NCBI GenBank assembly: GCA_002361735.1
Contig: DETS01000047.1
Location: 1 to 23,905, forward strand
From: Lachnospiraceae bacterium UBA3282
GTDB taxonomy: Bacteria > Bacillota > Clostridia > Lachnospirales > Lachnospiraceae
Direction: 5' to 3'
Length of the DNA: 23,905 bases
A program made the translations under genes and the position numbers. Shown here piece after piece: positions 22,821 to 23,905 of the stretch. The notes beneath the pieces are model-generated. The model made no database searches, was not told the DNA's origin, and was given only the letters and a program-made list of their open reading frames with translations. Position 1 is the stretch's first letter, and every line of letters begins with the position of its first letter.

Positions 22821-23069
22821 ATGCTTAAATACATCCTGATGTGCATGGACACGATTACGGAGGCACTAAAGCAAACAGTAACGGATATGCAAGAGCTAGG
22901 TGCTATTTTCCTGAGTTTCTGCATCAGCGTTATATCTACATCACTGAAAGCGGCGGTCTGGATCGGATTAGTAACAGCAGCACCATTATGGATATTGCCA
23001 TATTATATTTTCGCAAAAACAGGGAGGGAGCGAAGGCATGAATTACAGACAGTGGAAAAAGAATTATAA
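22821..23069 (+). CDS. Small membrane protein of the element
   Basis: An 82-residue protein. After an amphipathic N-terminus (MLKYILMCMDTITEAL) there are one or two hydrophobic segments (about 26-43 and 43-65, LKAAVWIGLVTAAPLWILPYYIFA), then a charged tail. GAAAGGAGAACGG supplies a strong ribosome site. The end overlaps the next gene by 32 bases. Function unknown. A holin role is possible by shape, but lysis genes are not nearby. Confidence 0.6.
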   Translation: MLKYILMCMDTITEALKQTVTDMQELGAIFLSFCISVISTSLKAAVWIGLVTAAPLWILPYYIFAKTGRERRHELQTVEKEL

Positions 23070-23370
23070 AAAAATACACGGGATAAATCCGCCACTGGAA
23101 ATGGATAAGCGCAAGCAATACAAGATAGCGAAAAGAGCAATCAAAACAATACACAGAATTGATTTTGCAGATGTAGCAGCAAGAATAGCAGAAGCAATCG
23201 TACGGGCGGCAGCAGATTACATGAGGATATTCGGAGAAATGTTTAGCTCGGCGGGAATGATACTTAGAAATGCTGCTGAGAATATGTACGGATCAGTAGA
23301 CAGCGGACAACTTGAACAAGAGATTATCGAGAAATGGAAAGGAGAAGCAGATGGAAGAGATTACGATTGA
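23038..23370 (+). CDS. Hypothetical protein of the element
   Basis: A 110-residue protein beginning MNYRQWKKNYKKIHG. It has a basic region and then two Ala-rich helices (about 44-66 and 70-85). I do not recognise the family. The GGGAGGGAG ribosome site lies inside the previous gene. It overlaps the upstream gene by 32 bases and the downstream one by 20. Coupled translation and common transcription with the late regulator are likely. Confidence 0.55.
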   Translation: MNYRQWKKNYKKIHGINPPLEMDKRKQYKIAKRAIKTIHRIDFADVAARIAEAIVRAAADYMRIFGEMFSSAGMILRNAAENMYGSVDSGQLEQEIIEKWKGEADGRDYD

Positions 23371-23860
23371 GGTAACGCCGGAAGTAGAGCAGTTGATCCA
23401 GTATGCGGCAAAGACGGCAATAATGGAGTACAAGAAGCAGGAAGAGAAAGAAAAGCGCAGAGACAAATATCACAATACTTTCATGCTGATGAAGTCTTAC
23501 AGAGACGCAGTATTCCACATCGAAAACGCAATATCGGACGGGGAGCAGTTAGAGCTTGCGGGCATGACGCAGGAGCAGCAGAGGACATATTTAGAGAGCG
23601 TGAGGCGCAGCCGCTTTAAGACGATCATAATGACGGCGCACATAGATAAGGCAGTGGAGGAGATCGAGAGAAGGAGAAAGGCAGCAGGAAGGGAGGAGGA
23701 GTACCGGGCGTTTGAATTGTATTTTATCCAAGGACGCGAGTATGAGGAGATCGCAGAGGAATTGAACACAGGAAGGAACACACCGCGCAGATGGATCACG
23801 GGGATCATCAATGAGCTGTCTGTGTTGCTATGGGGGATAGATGAGGAGAAGGTGAAATAG
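23351..23860 (+). CDS. ArpU/RinA-like phage late transcription regulator (sigma-70 region 4-type HTH)
   Basis: A 169-residue protein with an N-terminal helical part and a C-terminal HTH (YRAFELYFIQGREYEEIAEE, then LNTGRNTPRRWITGIINELS). This layout resembles the ArpU/RinA group that activates late phage genes in Gram-positive phages. AAAGGAG (23337-23344) is at good distance from ATG 23351. The frame is open from 23312, which lies in the preceding gene. It is the last gene in the window, where packaging genes usually follow. Confidence 0.65.
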   Translation: MEEITIEVTPEVEQLIQYAAKTAIMEYKKQEEKEKRRDKYHNTFMLMKSYRDAVFHIENAISDGEQLELAGMTQEQQRTYLESVRRSRFKTIIMTAHIDKAVEEIERRRKAAGREEEYRAFELYFIQGREYEEIAEELNTGRNTPRRWITGIINELSVLLWGIDEEKVK

Positions 23861-23866
23861 GGCAAT

Positions 23867-23896
23867 GGTAAAATCGTGGTAAAAAGCTAGGGTAAA
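23867..23896 (+). repeat. Three GGTAAA repeats after the late regulator gene
   Basis: GGTAAA occurs at 23867-23872, 23878-23883 and 23891-23896, starting 11 and 13 bases apart, directly after the ArpU-like stop. The spacing is near one DNA turn, which suits a protein-binding array for a late activator or small terminase subunit. The region is cut by the window edge. Confidence 0.35.
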
Positions 23897-23905
23897 GTTT
23901 TTGTA

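Larger units (their letters stand above)
13290..23905 (+). mobile_element. Left part of a prophage or phage-plasmid, continues past the window
   Basis: From about 13,290 the style changes: short, overlapping, all-rightward genes, more AGA/AGG and ATA codons, and typical phage functions. These include a cytosine methyltransferase, an SSB-like protein, an HUH Rep, a VRR-NUC nuclease, ParA/ParB, tiny membrane proteins and an ArpU/sigma-like late regulator. A tRNA and a DUF6273 protein lie at its left end. Integrase, terminase and structural genes are not in the window. The left boundary is placed only by this change and by the terminators, as no attachment repeat can be confirmed from one end. 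Confidence 0.8.

Noticed and set aside
13290..23905. A CRISPR array, toxin-antitoxin pair or reverse transcriptase in the element
   Set aside because: No regularly spaced repeats are present, and no reading frame shows the reverse-transcriptase YxDD region or a recognisable toxin. Absence in the window does not exclude these elsewhere in the element.

Overview
The window has two parts. Positions 1 to about 13,285 look like the chromosome of a Gram-positive anaerobe of the class Clostridia, most likely a Lachnospiraceae gut bacterium. This rests on strong Shine-Dalgarno sequences, moderate GC, the MEP-pathway gene ispE, a DUF1934 protein after murI, a 463-residue asnS and a cytosolic GH115 glucuronidase. 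Positions from about 13,290 to the right edge are the left part of a mobile element that continues outside the window. I read it as a prophage or phage-plasmid. Its genes are small, packed, overlapping and all on the plus strand, and they favour AGA/AGG and ATA codons.

Chromosomal part. The start of a leftward gene (1-25) diverges from ispE, which has a near-consensus promoter. Then come a GntR/FCD regulator, a small exported protein, murI and a DUF1934 protein. A leftward membrane-anchored protein converges on the last of these, with a shared hairpin between them. The space between this gene and the next rightward one holds a 152-bp structured insertion with 12-bp terminal inverted repeats and 10-11-bp flanking direct repeats. 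Next are a trigger-factor-like FKBP lipoprotein, asnS, a secreted coiled-coil NlpC/P60 peptidase, a stand-alone receiver protein, a GH115 alpha-glucuronidase and, overlapping its stop codon, a membrane diguanylate cyclase. Behind the cyclase are a terminator and a short antisense reading frame that may be the remnant of an interrupted gene.

Mobile element. The first gene encodes a DUF6273 protein. Its 3' end looks like the variable region of a diversity-generating retroelement (DGR): eight consecutive NNC codons, a conserved Trp-Leu-Arg-Ser-Pro to Gly-Phe-Cys-Ile frame, and a GC-rich hairpin just after the stop codon. No reverse transcriptase or template repeat is visible here. Next are a small HTH protein, a candidate structured RNA, an unusual tRNA-Ile with anticodon UAU that fits the element's ATA-rich genes, and a small membrane protein. 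A cytosine-5 DNA methyltransferase follows, split in two by an 11-G tract (possible phase variation, frameshifting or assembly error). The replication and maintenance block has an OB-fold SSB-like protein, a nucleoside-2-deoxyribosyltransferase-like protein, an HUH rolling-circle-type Rep, a VRR-NUC nuclease, and a ParA/ParB pair. Several tiny membrane or cysteine-rich proteins lie among these. The block ends with an ArpU/sigma-like late regulator, where packaging and structural genes would be expected to start to the right.

How the parts fit: the element carries its own replication (HUH Rep, SSB-like, VRR-NUC), partition (ParAB), modification (methyltransferase), translation aid (tRNA) and possibly a diversified C-type-lectin-like surface protein. 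The most interesting points are the likely DGR target lacking a local retroelement, the G-tract switch in the methyltransferase, the UAU tRNA-Ile beside a new-looking RNA, and the MITE-like insertion near 4.4 kb. I saw no integrase, terminase, capsid gene or CRISPR array in the window.
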